Assembly: GCF_005925325.1 (NCBI RefSeq)
Contig: NZ_SRMP01000006.1
Coordinates: forward strand, 62,001-126,000
Source of the DNA: Pedobacter helvus
GTDB lineage: Bacteria; Bacteroidota; Bacteroidia; Sphingobacteriales; Sphingobacteriaceae
DNA length: 64,000 nucleotides
Reading direction: 5' to 3'
Each line of letters begins with the position of its first letter. Within the stretch, counting starts at the first letter, position 1. The notes below the pieces were generated by a model. It ran no database searches and had not been told where the DNA came from. It saw only the letters and a program-made list of their open reading frames with translations. Below, one piece after another: positions 42,885 to 51,542 of this stretch. Made by a program: the position numbers and the translations under genes.

Positions 42885-43992
42885 TTATTTCTCGGTTTTC
42901 TTAACCCTTATTTATGTGTTTGTTGTCATCACATTCATTCTCGGTTGGATTAAAATTAAACCATTTAAAAAAGGCGAAAGCTTGCCAAAAACGATGGTTT
43001 CTGTGATCATAGCGGCTCGTAACGAAGAAGATAAAATTGCGAAAACAATTGACGATGTATTAGCGCAAAGTTTTCCTAGGCACTTATTTGAGTTAATTAT
43101 CATCGACGATCATTCGACAGACCGTACCGCGGAAATTGTAAAATCTTATGATGGTATCGAGTTGATCCAGCTTAATGAGCAAAAAGCTTTAAATTCCTAT
43201 AAAAAGATGGCCATCCAAACGGCAATTGGCCAGGCTAAAGGTGATTTAATTATTACCACAGATGCGGATTGCAGAATGGGATCGGAATGGCTAGCAACCA
43301 TCGTGAATTATTACGAGACGACTGGTTGCAAAATGATTTCTTCGCCTGTAGCATATTTTGAAGAAAAGAGTTCTTTTGAAAGAGCACAAGCGTTGGAGTT
43401 TGCCTACTTAATTGGTTTGGGCGCATCAACCATTGGAAATAAAAACCCGAGTACCTGTAATGGAGCCAATTTAGCTTACGAGAAAAAAGCTTTTTTTGAG
43501 GTTGGAGGTTTCAAAGGAATTGACGATTTAGCATCAGGCGATGACGAATTATTACTGCATAAAATGGCTGCGATTTATGGAGATAAAATCGGTTTTCTTA
43601 AAAATAAAGATGCAGTAGTTTACACGCATGCCAAAGAGACATTGGGTGAGTTTATTCAGCAACGTAAACGTTGGGCATCAAAAAGTACCCGATATAAAGA
43701 GAAGTCAGTGATTATTTTGGGCGTTAGTGTTTGGCTGTTTAACCTAAGTATTATCGTTAACGCAGTACTTTCCATCTTTTTCCCTATTACATTATCTTTT
43801 TTAATCTTCCAATTAGCGGCTAAGCTTTTGTTAGAGTTGATTTTCCTTAATAATATGATGGCATTTTTCGAACGAAAAGCATTGTTATGGTGGTTGCCGG
43901 TACTGAATGTTTTACATATCATCTACATTGTTTATATTGGCATTGCCGGAAATTCGGGCAAATACAATTGGAAAGGCCGCATGGTAAAATAA
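42862..43992 (+). CDS. Membrane glycosyltransferase, family 2
   Basis: 376 residues. An N-terminal helix (about 5-25), a GT-A catalytic domain (VSVIIAARNEEDKIAKTI, LIIIDDHSTDRT, TTDADCRMG with the DxD-like metal site, QQRKRWASK acceptor motif) and two to three C-terminal helices (from about 290). It transfers a sugar to a lipid or polymer at the inner membrane; donor and acceptor are unknown. Start TTG at 42862 matches family N-termini better than 42841, and overlaps the flippase gene by 23 nt. The permease gene begins 1 nt after the stop. Confidence 0.88.
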   Translation: MEILNAINYFSVFLTLIYVFVVITFILGWIKIKPFKKGESLPKTMVSVIIAARNEEDKIAKTIDDVLAQSFPRHLFELIIIDDHSTDRTAEIVKSYDGIELIQLNEQKALNSYKKMAIQTAIGQAKGDLIITTDADCRMGSEWLATIVNYYETTGCKMISSPVAYFEEKSSFERAQALEFAYLIGLGASTIGNKNPSTCNGANLAYEKKAFFEVGGFKGIDDLASGDDELLLHKMAAIYGDKIGFLKNKDAVVYTHAKETLGEFIQQRKRWASKSTRYKEKSVIILGVSVWLFNLSIIVNAVLSIFFPITLSFLIFQLAAKLLLELIFLNNMMAFFERKALLWWLPVLNVLHIIYIVYIGIAGNSGKYNWKGRMVK

Positions 43993-43993
43993 G

Positions 43994-45139
43994 ATGGCAA
44001 ATACTACACAGTCTGCTAAGGTTTGGAAGAAGTTTAAACGCAATACACTCGCTTTAATTGGCCTTATATTTATTGTTTTGATGGTTGTGATTGGGGTTTT
44101 GGGGTATTTGATTACGCCAGATCAAACGCCTTATGCCAATGCGCAGCAATTACAAATCAGCAAAGAAAAACCTGGGAGTAAGTTTAAGTTCCTCATCGTT
44201 CAATGGTATTCAAATGTAGCGGAGGTAGGTTTTTTCGAGAAAATGCTTTACGGTCAGCCGGCTAAATTTAAAAGTGTACCCATCACTTCTTATCAAATTG
44301 TTAACGACGAGGTAATTGCCTACGAGTATATTGGCGAAGAAAAGAATGTAACTCCAACGATTTATAAGCTTAAAGATCTTTGTAGAGAATGTACTTTGCC
44401 TAGTAAGTTGGGAAGTACCGCTATGTTGTTTGAGCGATATAACGTTTACGAACAAACCTTTTGGTTGGGCACAGATATTTATGGCCGAGATTTATTAAGC
44501 CGTCTAATTCTAGGAGTGCGAGTTTCGCTTTCGGTAGGTTTAATGGCGGTGCTTATTTCTATGTTTATTGGCGTAGGTTTAGGTGCTATTGCCGGCTATT
44601 TCGGCGGAAAAATAGATGCCGGGATAAGTTGGTTTATGAACGTGATTTGGTCGCTACCTTCTTTATTGTTGGTAATTGCGATCTCTTTTGCATTGGGTAA
44701 AGGTTTTTGGCAAATCTTTATCGCTGTGGGTTTATCTACCTGGGTAGATGTTGCCCGCTTGGTACGTGGACAGGTCATGGCCTTAAAACAAGTAGAATTT
44801 GTAGAAGCCGCAAAAGCACTAGGATTTTCGAATAGTAGAACCATTATTAGGCATATTCTACCCAATATTGCAGGCCCAATATTGGTAGTCGCTTCGGCCA
44901 ATTTCGCTTCAGCAATTTTATTAGAAACAGGCTTGAGTTTCTTAGGCTTCGGTGCGCAGCCGCCAATGCCAAGTTGGGGCACTATGATCAAAGAACATTA
45001 CGGCTACATTATTATGGATGCTGCTTACTTGGCGGTATTGCCAGGTTTAGCGATCATGCTTACGGTGTATGCGTTTAATCTTATCGCCATTGGCTTACGT
45101 GATGCTTTTGACGTAAAAGGGCAGAATACCAGCGTTTAA
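43994..45139 (+). CDS. ABC transporter permease, OppC/DppC type
   Basis: 381 residues. One N-terminal helix (about 15-40), a long soluble segment (about 45-160) and five helices forming the binding-protein-dependent permease domain. The EAA loop, EAAKALGFSNSRTIIRHILPNI, which contacts the ATPase, is intact, and RVSLSVGLMAVLISMFIG is typical. No OppB, ATPase or binding protein gene is adjacent, so partners must lie elsewhere. The gene starts 1 nt after the GT2 stop. Confidence 0.9.
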   Translation: MANTTQSAKVWKKFKRNTLALIGLIFIVLMVVIGVLGYLITPDQTPYANAQQLQISKEKPGSKFKFLIVQWYSNVAEVGFFEKMLYGQPAKFKSVPITSYQIVNDEVIAYEYIGEEKNVTPTIYKLKDLCRECTLPSKLGSTAMLFERYNVYEQTFWLGTDIYGRDLLSRLILGVRVSLSVGLMAVLISMFIGVGLGAIAGYFGGKIDAGISWFMNVIWSLPSLLLVIAISFALGKGFWQIFIAVGLSTWVDVARLVRGQVMALKQVEFVEAAKALGFSNSRTIIRHILPNIAGPILVVASANFASAILLETGLSFLGFGAQPPMPSWGTMIKEHYGYIIMDAAYLAVLPGLAIMLTVYAFNLIAIGLRDAFDVKGQNTSV

Positions 45140-45156
45140 TTTTTATTGGGAAACTT

Positions 45157-45232
45157 GTCATCCCGAGTTTGCAGGGATCTGTTCATTATCGAAATGATGT
45201 TTAAGTAGATCCTTCGCTGCGCTCTGGATGAC
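45157..45232. repeat. Dispersed GTCAT...ATGAC element
   Basis: Starts GTCATCCCGAGTTTGC and ends CTCTGGATGAC, with AGATCCTTCGCTGCG near the right edge, as in 1774-1847. Confidence 0.7.
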
Positions 45233-45290
45233 AGTGAGTAGAGGCGAAGTTCAAAGGTTCTTAGTTAGCTACACAGGCTAGGGTAAAATA

Positions 45291-45366
45291 AACCCGATTG
45301 AATGAAAAGCCCGCAATCCCGATGTCAAATCGGGAGAGGACTTGTAATGAAAGCGGGACTGCCGTT
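45291..45366. repeat. Dispersed GCGGGACT-type repeat
   Basis: Contains AACCCGATTGAATG, AAAGCCCGC, a CCCGAT...ATCGGG hairpin and GTAATGAAAGCGGGACTGCC. Matches, reversed, the outer parts of 1733-1885. Confidence 0.6.
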
Positions 45367-45425
45367 TAATTGCATTGTGCTATTGCTTTTCGAAAAAAAT
45401 AACTGAATTATAATTTTCATCACTA

Positions 45426-45457
45426 TTGTGAGTAGAACTTTAGAAGTGCTATTTTTG
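45426..45457 (+). promoter_or_regulatory. rnhB promoter at the start codon
   Basis: TTG (45426-45428), 21 nt, TATTTTTG (45450-45457). The ATG at 45462 follows after only 4 nt, so the transcript would be near-leaderless. Confidence 0.6.
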
Positions 45458-45461
45458 TAAT

Positions 45462-46088
45462 ATGCTGTTAAACTGTTATCAAATAGAACTGATTGAGGCG
45501 GGCTGTGATGAGGCTGGACGTGGCTGTTTGGCTGGCCCAGTAGTAGCTGCCGCTGTGATTTTGCCGAAAGATTTCTATTTGGAGGGGTTAAACGATTCTA
45601 AGCAATTGTCGCACAAACAACGCGACGAGCTGCGCCCAATTATTGAAGAAAAGGCATTAGCTTGGGCGGTTGCCATGGTAGACCACGAAGAAATTGATAA
45701 GATCAACATCCTCAATGCTTCATTTTTGGCCATGCACCGAGCTTTGGACAAGCTTCAATTACGACCAGAATATTTAGTGATTGATGGCAATAGGTTTAAA
45801 ACTTATCAAGATCTCAAGCACGCCTGCATTGTAAAAGGCGATGGAAAATACCTCAACATTGCCGCAGCGTCTATTTTAGCTAAAACGCACAGAGACGAAT
45901 ATATGGCATCGCTAGACTTGGATTACCCCCTTTATGAATGGAAAAAAAATAAAGGTTATCCAACAATTGCGCATCGAAATGCCGTTATTAATTTAGGCCC
46001 ATCTCCCTTCCACCGAAAAACATTTAATGTAAGTAGTCCACAATTAGCTATAGAATTCGAACTTGAAAGTACTGCTGTTAAGCCATAG
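45462..46088 (+). CDS. rnhB: Ribonuclease HII
   Basis: Removes ribonucleotides and RNA from RNA/DNA hybrids. 208 residues. [21 protein letters not shown] carries Asp16 and Glu17; the other acidic residues are in LVIDGNRF and [13 protein letters not shown]. The C-terminus [21 protein letters not shown] is conserved. The start matches family N-termini, so the closeness of the promoter box is not due to a wrong start. The GT4 gene begins inside its last 26 nt. Confidence 0.96.
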   Translation: MLLNCYQIELIEAGCDEAGRGCLAGPVVAAAVILPKDFYLEGLNDSKQLSHKQRDELRPIIEEKALAWAVAMVDHEEIDKINILNASFLAMHRALDKLQLRPEYLVIDGNRFKTYQDLKHACIVKGDGKYLNIAAASILAKTHRDEYMASLDLDYPLYEWKKNKGYPTIAHRNAVINLGPSPFHRKTFNVSSPQLAIEFELESTAVKP

Positions 46089-47286
46089 GGTTCCTTTTCC
46101 GCCAAATAGCGGTTATCCGATAGTAGTTTACAACACTATCAAGGGTTTGCTTAGTCTTGGCGTAGAGGTCACTTTATTTAGCATCAACAACTCTAAGCAG
46201 TATATAGATGTAGACGATATTTACGATCCTGTTTTCGAGAAAATTAAGTTTCATTCGTTTACGGTAGATATTGAGGTAAATGTTTGGGATGCTTTTGTGA
46301 ATATTTTCTCCAATCAATCTTATAACGTTTCTAGGTATTTTGATCATGATGCCGAAAAGGTATTTGAAAATATTTTAAGAGAACAGGAGTTTGATGTCAT
46401 ACAATTTGAAGGACTTTTCGTAGTACCCTATTTAGATGCTGTAAAAGCGCATAGCAAAGCTAAATTAGTTTATAGGGCGCATCATATTGAGCATGATGTT
46501 TGGGAAAGGTTGGCACACAGAGAGCGTTTTACACCAAGGAGAACTTATTTGGAGTTTCTATCTCGAAGGTTGAAAGCTTACGAAATGGAGCAGATTAATC
46601 GCTTTCATCAAGTGTTTGCCATTAGTAACCCCGATAGACAGAAGCTATTATTGATGGGCTGCGAAACGAGGTTAGATGTTTTTCCTGTAGCGCTGGATTT
46701 TGATAAGTATAAAATAGATACTACTAAAACCAGTTTCCCAACGCTGTTTCATTTAGGAGCTATGGATTGGCGGCCAAATAAGGAAGGTTTAGAATGGTTT
46801 TTGGATGAGATTTGGCCAGATATTGAAGAGCTAAGTGGTGAGTTACGTTTTTATATTGCTGGTAAGAATATGCAAAAGCATTTCTTTGATTATGATTCAG
46901 ATAATCTGATTGTAGAGGGAGAAGTGTTTGATGCCGTAGATTTTATCAACAGTAAAGCGATTATGATTGTGCCTTTACTCTCAGGTAGTGGAATGCGGGT
47001 AAAAATTATTGAAGGGATGGCAATGCAGAAATGTATCATCGCTACTACTATGGCTGCAGAAGGGATTGATTGTAAGCATGGTAGAGATATTTTGATCGCA
47101 GATACCGCTGATGAATTTTACCGCTCTATTTTAAAATGCATTACGCAACCAAACAAATGGCAGGAGATAGGAAAGAATGCCCGAAAAACTGCGGAAAAAC
47201 ATCACGAAGTAAACACCAATGCAAAACGGATGCTGGATATTTATATCGAATTGGTCGCTAATCAGGAAGAACCTTTATCAAGTTAA
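46063..47286 (+). CDS. Glycosyltransferase, family 4/GT-B fold
   Basis: 407 residues. The N-terminal Rossmann half begins [19 protein letters not shown]; the C-terminal half has [45 protein letters not shown] and [13 protein letters not shown], with the Glu that contacts the sugar nucleotide in the last. Sugar and acceptor are unknown. The start is TTG at 46063, exactly at the expected N-terminus, and overlaps rnhB by 26 nt, implying coupled translation. A role in surface polysaccharide or glycan synthesis is inferred. Confidence 0.9.
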   Translation: MKVLLLSHRVPFPPNSGYPIVVYNTIKGLLSLGVEVTLFSINNSKQYIDVDDIYDPVFEKIKFHSFTVDIEVNVWDAFVNIFSNQSYNVSRYFDHDAEKVFENILREQEFDVIQFEGLFVVPYLDAVKAHSKAKLVYRAHHIEHDVWERLAHRERFTPRRTYLEFLSRRLKAYEMEQINRFHQVFAISNPDRQKLLLMGCETRLDVFPVALDFDKYKIDTTKTSFPTLFHLGAMDWRPNKEGLEWFLDEIWPDIEELSGELRFYIAGKNMQKHFFDYDSDNLIVEGEVFDAVDFINSKAIMIVPLLSGSGMRVKIIEGMAMQKCIIATTMAAEGIDCKHGRDILIADTADEFYRSILKCITQPNKWQEIGKNARKTAEKHHEVNTNAKRMLDIYIELVANQEEPLSS

Positions 47287-47377
47287 TTTTCTGTAATTTA
47301 GAAACAAGCTTCTCAAGCTAAAATTATTTTTTATCAACTCCTGTTTTTTCTAGTCGCCAATATTCCTACATTAGGGA

Positions 47378-48622
47378 ATGATTAAAAACATCTATTTTCT
47401 ACTGTTTGCTTCTTGCTTTTTCTTGAACTTTGGATGTTCGGAAGGTAAAAAGAACGATATCGATCAAACCAAAGCCAATTTAGAAGAGTACATCGCTAAA
47501 TCTGAGAACATGATTGATTTAGCCGCGACGGAGTTTAGCGTAAAGCCTGTACAGGTTCTTTCGAATAAGCCTTTTGATGAAAAAGATGCCTATAATTTTA
47601 CTGATCAACAAACGAAATATCTTTCGATAGACGAATTTCTCACAAAAGTAAATAAAGATTTTTTCTTGATTACAGAATTTGGCAAGCCAAAGACTTCGGT
47701 TTCTATTTCACTTAATATTTTAGATGTGAATGAGCTGTTAGGTTTGGGGGATAATGCAGAAAAGGCTTCCTACTTTCTTCCCCAATTTAAACCTAGTGTA
47801 TTGCATTTTTGGGATGGAACATCGGCTGCTGCCGATTACAAAGTTAACAAAAATGCAGAGGAGTTGGAGTACAACCATTTTGTTTTAGATGCTGCTAAGC
47901 CTATTCGCTCTATCGATTTTGATGTAGAGTTTAAACATCATATTTCTACTGCTTATCGTTTAGATAGTGCTAAGCCGAAAATTAAAGTAGGTGATGAGTA
48001 TATAGAAATGAAGAGTAACGCTGATGGTGAAATTAAACTGAGCTACCCGAAGTCTCTAGCAGAAAGGTTAAGCGAAGTACAGGGTTTCTACAAAGATGGC
48101 AGAGCATTGAAAAAATCGGGAAGTAGTTCTTACTCCATTTCATCTGCAGCAACTGTAGAATGGCTGAAAAAAACGCTACCTATTTATGAACAAACAATTA
48201 AGTTAATAGACGACCAGACATTAAAGACAGCACAGGAAGTGGAGGCACATTTAAAAAGTAAATTAACTGCAAAACCTGTTCAAGATGTCCAAATGGAGTT
48301 TGCCAAGTATTATTTTTCCGGTCCGGTAAATCATTTAATGGTGTACATCAAAGAAGATAAGCCACAAACTGTAACCAAAAAGGTTAATGTGAAATTGCTC
48401 AAAGAAATAGACGTAATCGGCAAAGAGGGTTATTACGTAGCATTTAATGGCGCTAAGCAATTGAAGGGGATAGTTGATGTGCAAGGCAATTGGATAATTA
48501 ATCCTATTTATGACGAGATTAGAGCAATGGGAGAAGAGAAATTTGACGTAAGAGAAGGTAGAATAGGTACCCCTAGAAAACTGGATGCCAAAAACAAGAA
48601 ATTCATTGATTTGTTGCCTTAA
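47378..48622 (+). CDS. Lipoprotein with a WG-repeat-like C-terminus
   Basis: 414 residues. Signal peptide with lipobox LNFGC (about 16-20) marks a lipoprotein. The main body is acidic and Lys-rich with no known fold recognised. About residues 358-385 (KQLKGIVDVQGNWIINPIYDEI) resemble one WG repeat, a beta-type unit of unclear role. No catalytic motif. The gene is preceded by 91 nt without a clear -7 box and followed by a large hairpin structure (48664-48739). It may share a transcript with the GT4 gene. Confidence 0.7.
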   Translation: MIKNIYFLLFASCFFLNFGCSEGKKNDIDQTKANLEEYIAKSENMIDLAATEFSVKPVQVLSNKPFDEKDAYNFTDQQTKYLSIDEFLTKVNKDFFLITEFGKPKTSVSISLNILDVNELLGLGDNAEKASYFLPQFKPSVLHFWDGTSAAADYKVNKNAEELEYNHFVLDAAKPIRSIDFDVEFKHHISTAYRLDSAKPKIKVGDEYIEMKSNADGEIKLSYPKSLAERLSEVQGFYKDGRALKKSGSSSYSISSAATVEWLKKTLPIYEQTIKLIDDQTLKTAQEVEAHLKSKLTAKPVQDVQMEFAKYYFSGPVNHLMVYIKEDKPQTVTKKVNVKLLKEIDVIGKEGYYVAFNGAKQLKGIVDVQGNWIINPIYDEIRAMGEEKFDVREGRIGTPRKLDAKNKKFIDLLP

Positions 48623-48663
48623 TAAGGTAACTTGTTACTGTTAAATTAAGTTTTACGTAAAAT

Positions 48664-48739
48664 AAAACACCCCGGTTTTACCACCCTTTTAAACAGGGAA
48701 TGCCGCTTATATTGGATGCCCGATGGGCGGGGTGTTTTT
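48664..48739. terminator. Bidirectional terminator with two internal hairpins
   Basis: AAAACACCCCG (48664-48674) pairs with CGGGGTGTTTT (from 48728). Inside are CCCT...AGGG (48684-48698) and GCCCGATGGGC (48718-48728). A- and T-tracts flank the outer stem. It lies between convergent genes, so termination on both strands is the simplest role; the long closing loop is unusual. Confidence 0.7.
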
Positions 48740-48749
48740 AGAACAATAT

Positions 48750-49187
48750 TTACTTCGCAATCTCTTTGTTGGTACTAATTGCAATTCGGTTCCAGCTGTT
48801 AATGGCCACACAAGCAATAATGATCTGCGCCACATAGTTTTCGCCGAAAGCAGCAATTGCTTTGCTGTAAAGTTCGTCGGTTACACCGCCTTTACTTATC
48901 AGCGTAATTTGTTCAGTTAATTCTAAGATGATTTTCTCTTCCTCAGTAAATAAATCGGTTTCACGCCAAGCGTTTAGTAAGAAAATACGTTGTGGAGTTT
49001 CGCCGAATTTCATTGCATCTTTTGTATGCATATCCAGGCAAAAAGCACAGCCATTAATTTGAGAAGCTCTAATTTTGATCAGCTCTTTGTGCGTTTTGGT
49101 TAGCAAGCTGCTTTGTACATAGGTTTCTAAAGGAACTAAGGCTTTGTAAGCATTTGGCTCCACACTGAATAAATCTATTCTTTTCAT
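48750..49187 (-). CDS. Carboxymuconolactone decarboxylase/AhpD-like protein
   Basis: 145 residues, all-helical. The core ELIKIRASQINGCAFCLDMHTKDA holds a CxxC (CAFC) and downstream His, the redox centre of AhpD-type peroxidase partners. Members of this small-protein family may reduce peroxides or have lost that role. The gene has a TAACTTTG box 30 nt before the ATG and a 16-bp palindrome around -42. It is next to the Crp/Fnr-family gene, same strand. Confidence 0.88.
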   Translation of the reverse strand: MKRIDLFSVEPNAYKALVPLETYVQSSLLTKTHKELIKIRASQINGCAFCLDMHTKDAMKFGETPQRIFLLNAWRETDLFTEEEKIILELTEQITLISKGGVTDELYSKAIAAFGENYVAQIIIACVAINSWNRIAISTNKEIAK

Positions 49188-49217
49188 CTTTTATGTTTTA
49201 ATTGTGAATTGATGAAG

Positions 49218-49262
49218 CAAAGTTATGAGATGGAGTTTTTAGAAAACTTAAACCAGTTTAAG
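49218..49262 (-). promoter_or_regulatory. Promoter of the AhpD-like gene with a palindrome at about -42
   Basis: The minus strand reads TAACTTTG (49218-49225). The perfect palindrome CTTAAAC-CA-GTTTAAG (49247-49262) replaces the -33 element, and its centre lies about 42 nt before the expected transcription start. This is where class II Crp/Fnr activators bind, and a Crp/Fnr gene lies 155 nt away. Confidence 0.65.
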
Positions 49263-49416
49263 AAAGTAAATCATTAAGCCACCGATGCACAAATAATTTG
49301 ACAGTCGTTGTTGGGGATCGCTATCCCTGTTAACCAAAATTTTTAGTAATGATTCTTTCAAGGTAAAGACATTCCGCCAATTAGCTAGTCATCGAATTAA
49401 TCACATCCACAAATTA

Positions 49417-49995
49417 TCACTTTCCCAGATGTTTCTTTTTGATTTCGCTCAAATACTCTGGTGTAAAACCTAGGTAAGATGCCAGCATGTATTGCGGTAC
49501 ACGTTGTAAAAATGCAGGTTGAACTTTGGCAAAGTACAGGTATATTTCCTCTCGTGAGTAATCGTTGATGTATTTAATTCTCATTTGTGAGGCAGCAAAC
49601 GACTTTTCAAAAACCTTTCTAAAATACCGCTCCATTTGGGGGAATTGGGTTAGCATTTTTTCCTGTGCTTCGTAGCTAATGGCTAAAACTTCAGACCGTT
49701 CAATAGCTTGTATGGCAAATGAACTTGGCTGTTGTTGTAGGAAAGCAAGGTTATCAGTGATCCACCAGTTTTCTATCGCAAATTGAGTGGTTTGCTCAAT
49801 GCCCGTCTCTTTCATGAAAAACAAGCGCAAGCAGCCTTTCAGCACAAAAAAATGTCGTCTACAAAGCTGACCTTCATCCATCAACATCTCTTTTTTCTTC
49901 AATGAAAGCAGTTCGAAGAAATTAAGAATATCGGCAAAATCAGCTTCGTTAACATTTGCAAACTTTTTGATATGTTGATACAACGGATGAGGCAT
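49417..49995 (-). CDS. Crp/Fnr family transcriptional regulator
   Basis: 192 residues. A cyclic-nucleotide-binding-like beta-roll (about 20-115; RRHFFVLKGCLRLFF) is joined by the long dimer helix to a C-terminal helix-turn-helix (QYMLASYLGFTPEYLSEIKKK, about 166-186). No N-terminal Cys cluster, so it is not an iron-sulfur FNR; ligand unknown. Members in Bacteroidota often control stress genes. The AhpD-like gene beside it has a palindrome at the expected binding position, which makes it a candidate target. Confidence 0.88.
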   Translation of the reverse strand: MPHPLYQHIKKFANVNEADFADILNFFELLSLKKKEMLMDEGQLCRRHFFVLKGCLRLFFMKETGIEQTTQFAIENWWITDNLAFLQQQPSSFAIQAIERSEVLAISYEAQEKMLTQFPQMERYFRKVFEKSFAASQMRIKYINDYSREEIYLYFAKVQPAFLQRVPQYMLASYLGFTPEYLSEIKKKHLGK

Positions 49996-50128
49996 GGTTG
50001 GCTAAAGATAGCTTTTTCTAGTTTGTTTTAGGTTTCAATCACGTTTCATAGTGTTATAGATATGTAAAAATGAAATAGGATTTTGAGCTTTTGGCTTATT
50101 TTTTTGCAAATTAGCACTCACAAATAGA

Positions 50129-51427
50129 ATGGCTTCGGATATGGGCAAAAAGATTTTAGTATGGTTTAGAAACGATCTTCGCTTGCATGATAATGAAATG
50201 CTGGTAGAAGCTGTTGCTAAGGCCGATGAAATTTTGCCAGTTTATTTGTTCGATCCTCGCCATTTTGAGAAAACCCAATACCATACTTATAAAACGGGCG
50301 CTACAAGAACTAAATTTTTGATAGAAAGCGTAACTTCTCTACAACAATCTTTGCAAGAGATGGGCGGTAACCTTATGGTATTGCAAGGGTATCCGGAAGA
50401 AGTGTTGCCGGCTTTGGTGGTTAAATATGATATTACCGAGGTTTATCATCATAGAGAAGTGGCAAGTGAAGAAACTGCGGTAAGTTTAAAGCTGGAAGAT
50501 GCACTTTGGAAGCAGAAAGTAAACCTAAAACACTTTATCGGTCACACGCTTTACAATAAGGAAGATTTGCCTTTTCCAATTAAGGATATCCCAGATGTTT
50601 TTACCCAGTTTAAGAAGAAAACGGAGCGTGATGCTGTGGTAAAACCTTGTTTTCCTACGCCAGCGGCTATTAATTTTGCCAATGTTGATGACTGGGGAAC
50701 AATTCCGGAAATAAGTGACTTGTTGCAAGATGAAGCTGCGGCAATGCTTAAAATACAATCTGAGTTTATCGGTGGAGAGAAGGAAGCGCTAATGCATCTG
50801 CACGAGTATCTACACGCTGGCGAAGGAATGGTGTTAGCTAATGCCACTTTGAAAAAACATGAAATTGTATCTAAACTTTCTGCTTGGTTAGCACTCGGAT
50901 GTTTGTCGCCGAGAGAAGTGTATTGGAAGATGAAAGATGCTGAAACTACTTATGGTGTTAGGCCTTATTTCCATCAAATTGTATTGGGCTTGCTATGGAG
51001 AGATTACTATCGCTTCATGTTCAAGAAATATGGTAATACCTTCTTTAAACCTCAAGGATTTAAGAAAGATGGTGTGGCCCTACAGTTAGAGAATACATCA
51101 GCTTTGCAAAATTGGAAAAACGGCCAAACGGGACAACCGCTGGTTGATGTTTATATGCAAGAGCTAAATACCACTGGTTATATCAATCAAGTGGGCAGAC
51201 AATTGGTGGCTACATATTTAGTTAAGGAACTGGAAATAAATTGGGTGCTTGGTGCCGCTTATTTCGAAGAGCAACTGTTAGATTACGCTCCGGCGAGTAA
51301 CTGGGGAAACTGGGCTGCGGTAGCGGGTGTTGGTAACGATCAAAAGTTGTCTAGTAGCTTCGATTTTGAGAAATTGCTGAAAACTTTAGACCCTAAAGGT
51401 GCGTTCGCACAGGGCGTTCGAGCTTAG
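50129..51427 (+). CDS. DASH-family cryptochrome/photolyase
   Basis: 432 residues. The N-terminal photolyase domain (KKILVWFRNDLRLHDNEML, about 4-130) binds the antenna pigment; the C-terminal part (about 200-432) binds FAD. LPFPIKDIPDVFTQFKKKTER is the stretch that marks DASH proteins, along with LGLLWRDYYRFMFKKYG and GNWAAVAGVGND. DASH members repair cyclobutane dimers, in single-stranded DNA at least, and may signal blue light. ATG codons at 50129 and 50141 are both possible. Single gene. Confidence 0.9.
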   Translation: MASDMGKKILVWFRNDLRLHDNEMLVEAVAKADEILPVYLFDPRHFEKTQYHTYKTGATRTKFLIESVTSLQQSLQEMGGNLMVLQGYPEEVLPALVVKYDITEVYHHREVASEETAVSLKLEDALWKQKVNLKHFIGHTLYNKEDLPFPIKDIPDVFTQFKKKTERDAVVKPCFPTPAAINFANVDDWGTIPEISDLLQDEAAAMLKIQSEFIGGEKEALMHLHEYLHAGEGMVLANATLKKHEIVSKLSAWLALGCLSPREVYWKMKDAETTYGVRPYFHQIVLGLLWRDYYRFMFKKYGNTFFKPQGFKKDGVALQLENTSALQNWKNGQTGQPLVDVYMQELNTTGYINQVGRQLVATYLVKELEINWVLGAAYFEEQLLDYAPASNWGNWAAVAGVGNDQKLSSSFDFEKLLKTLDPKGAFAQGVRA

Positions 51428-51480
51428 AAAAGCGTCTATATTTTAGTTACACTTTTTAAATTTATTTAAATGTGATTTTA

Positions 51481-51512
51481 TTGCCTTTTCTAAAGGTAAA
51501 ATCCTAATTTTG
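51481..51512 (+). promoter_or_regulatory. sucA promoter
   Basis: TTG at 51481-51483, 21 nt, then TAATTTTG (51505-51512) matching TAnnTTTG. The ATG is 30 nt beyond. Confidence 0.65.
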
Positions 51513-51542
51513 CAATACTTATCGTAATAGTTATATATATAA

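Larger units (their letters stand above)
45140..45461. other. Gene-free region before rnhB
   Basis: Contains a GTCAT...ATGAC element (45157-45232), a GCGGGACT-type repeat (45291-45366) and the rnhB promoter (45426-45457). No gene. Confidence 0.65.

Noticed and set aside
48664..48739. Riboswitch
   Set aside because: It lies at the 3' ends of two convergent genes, not in a leader.
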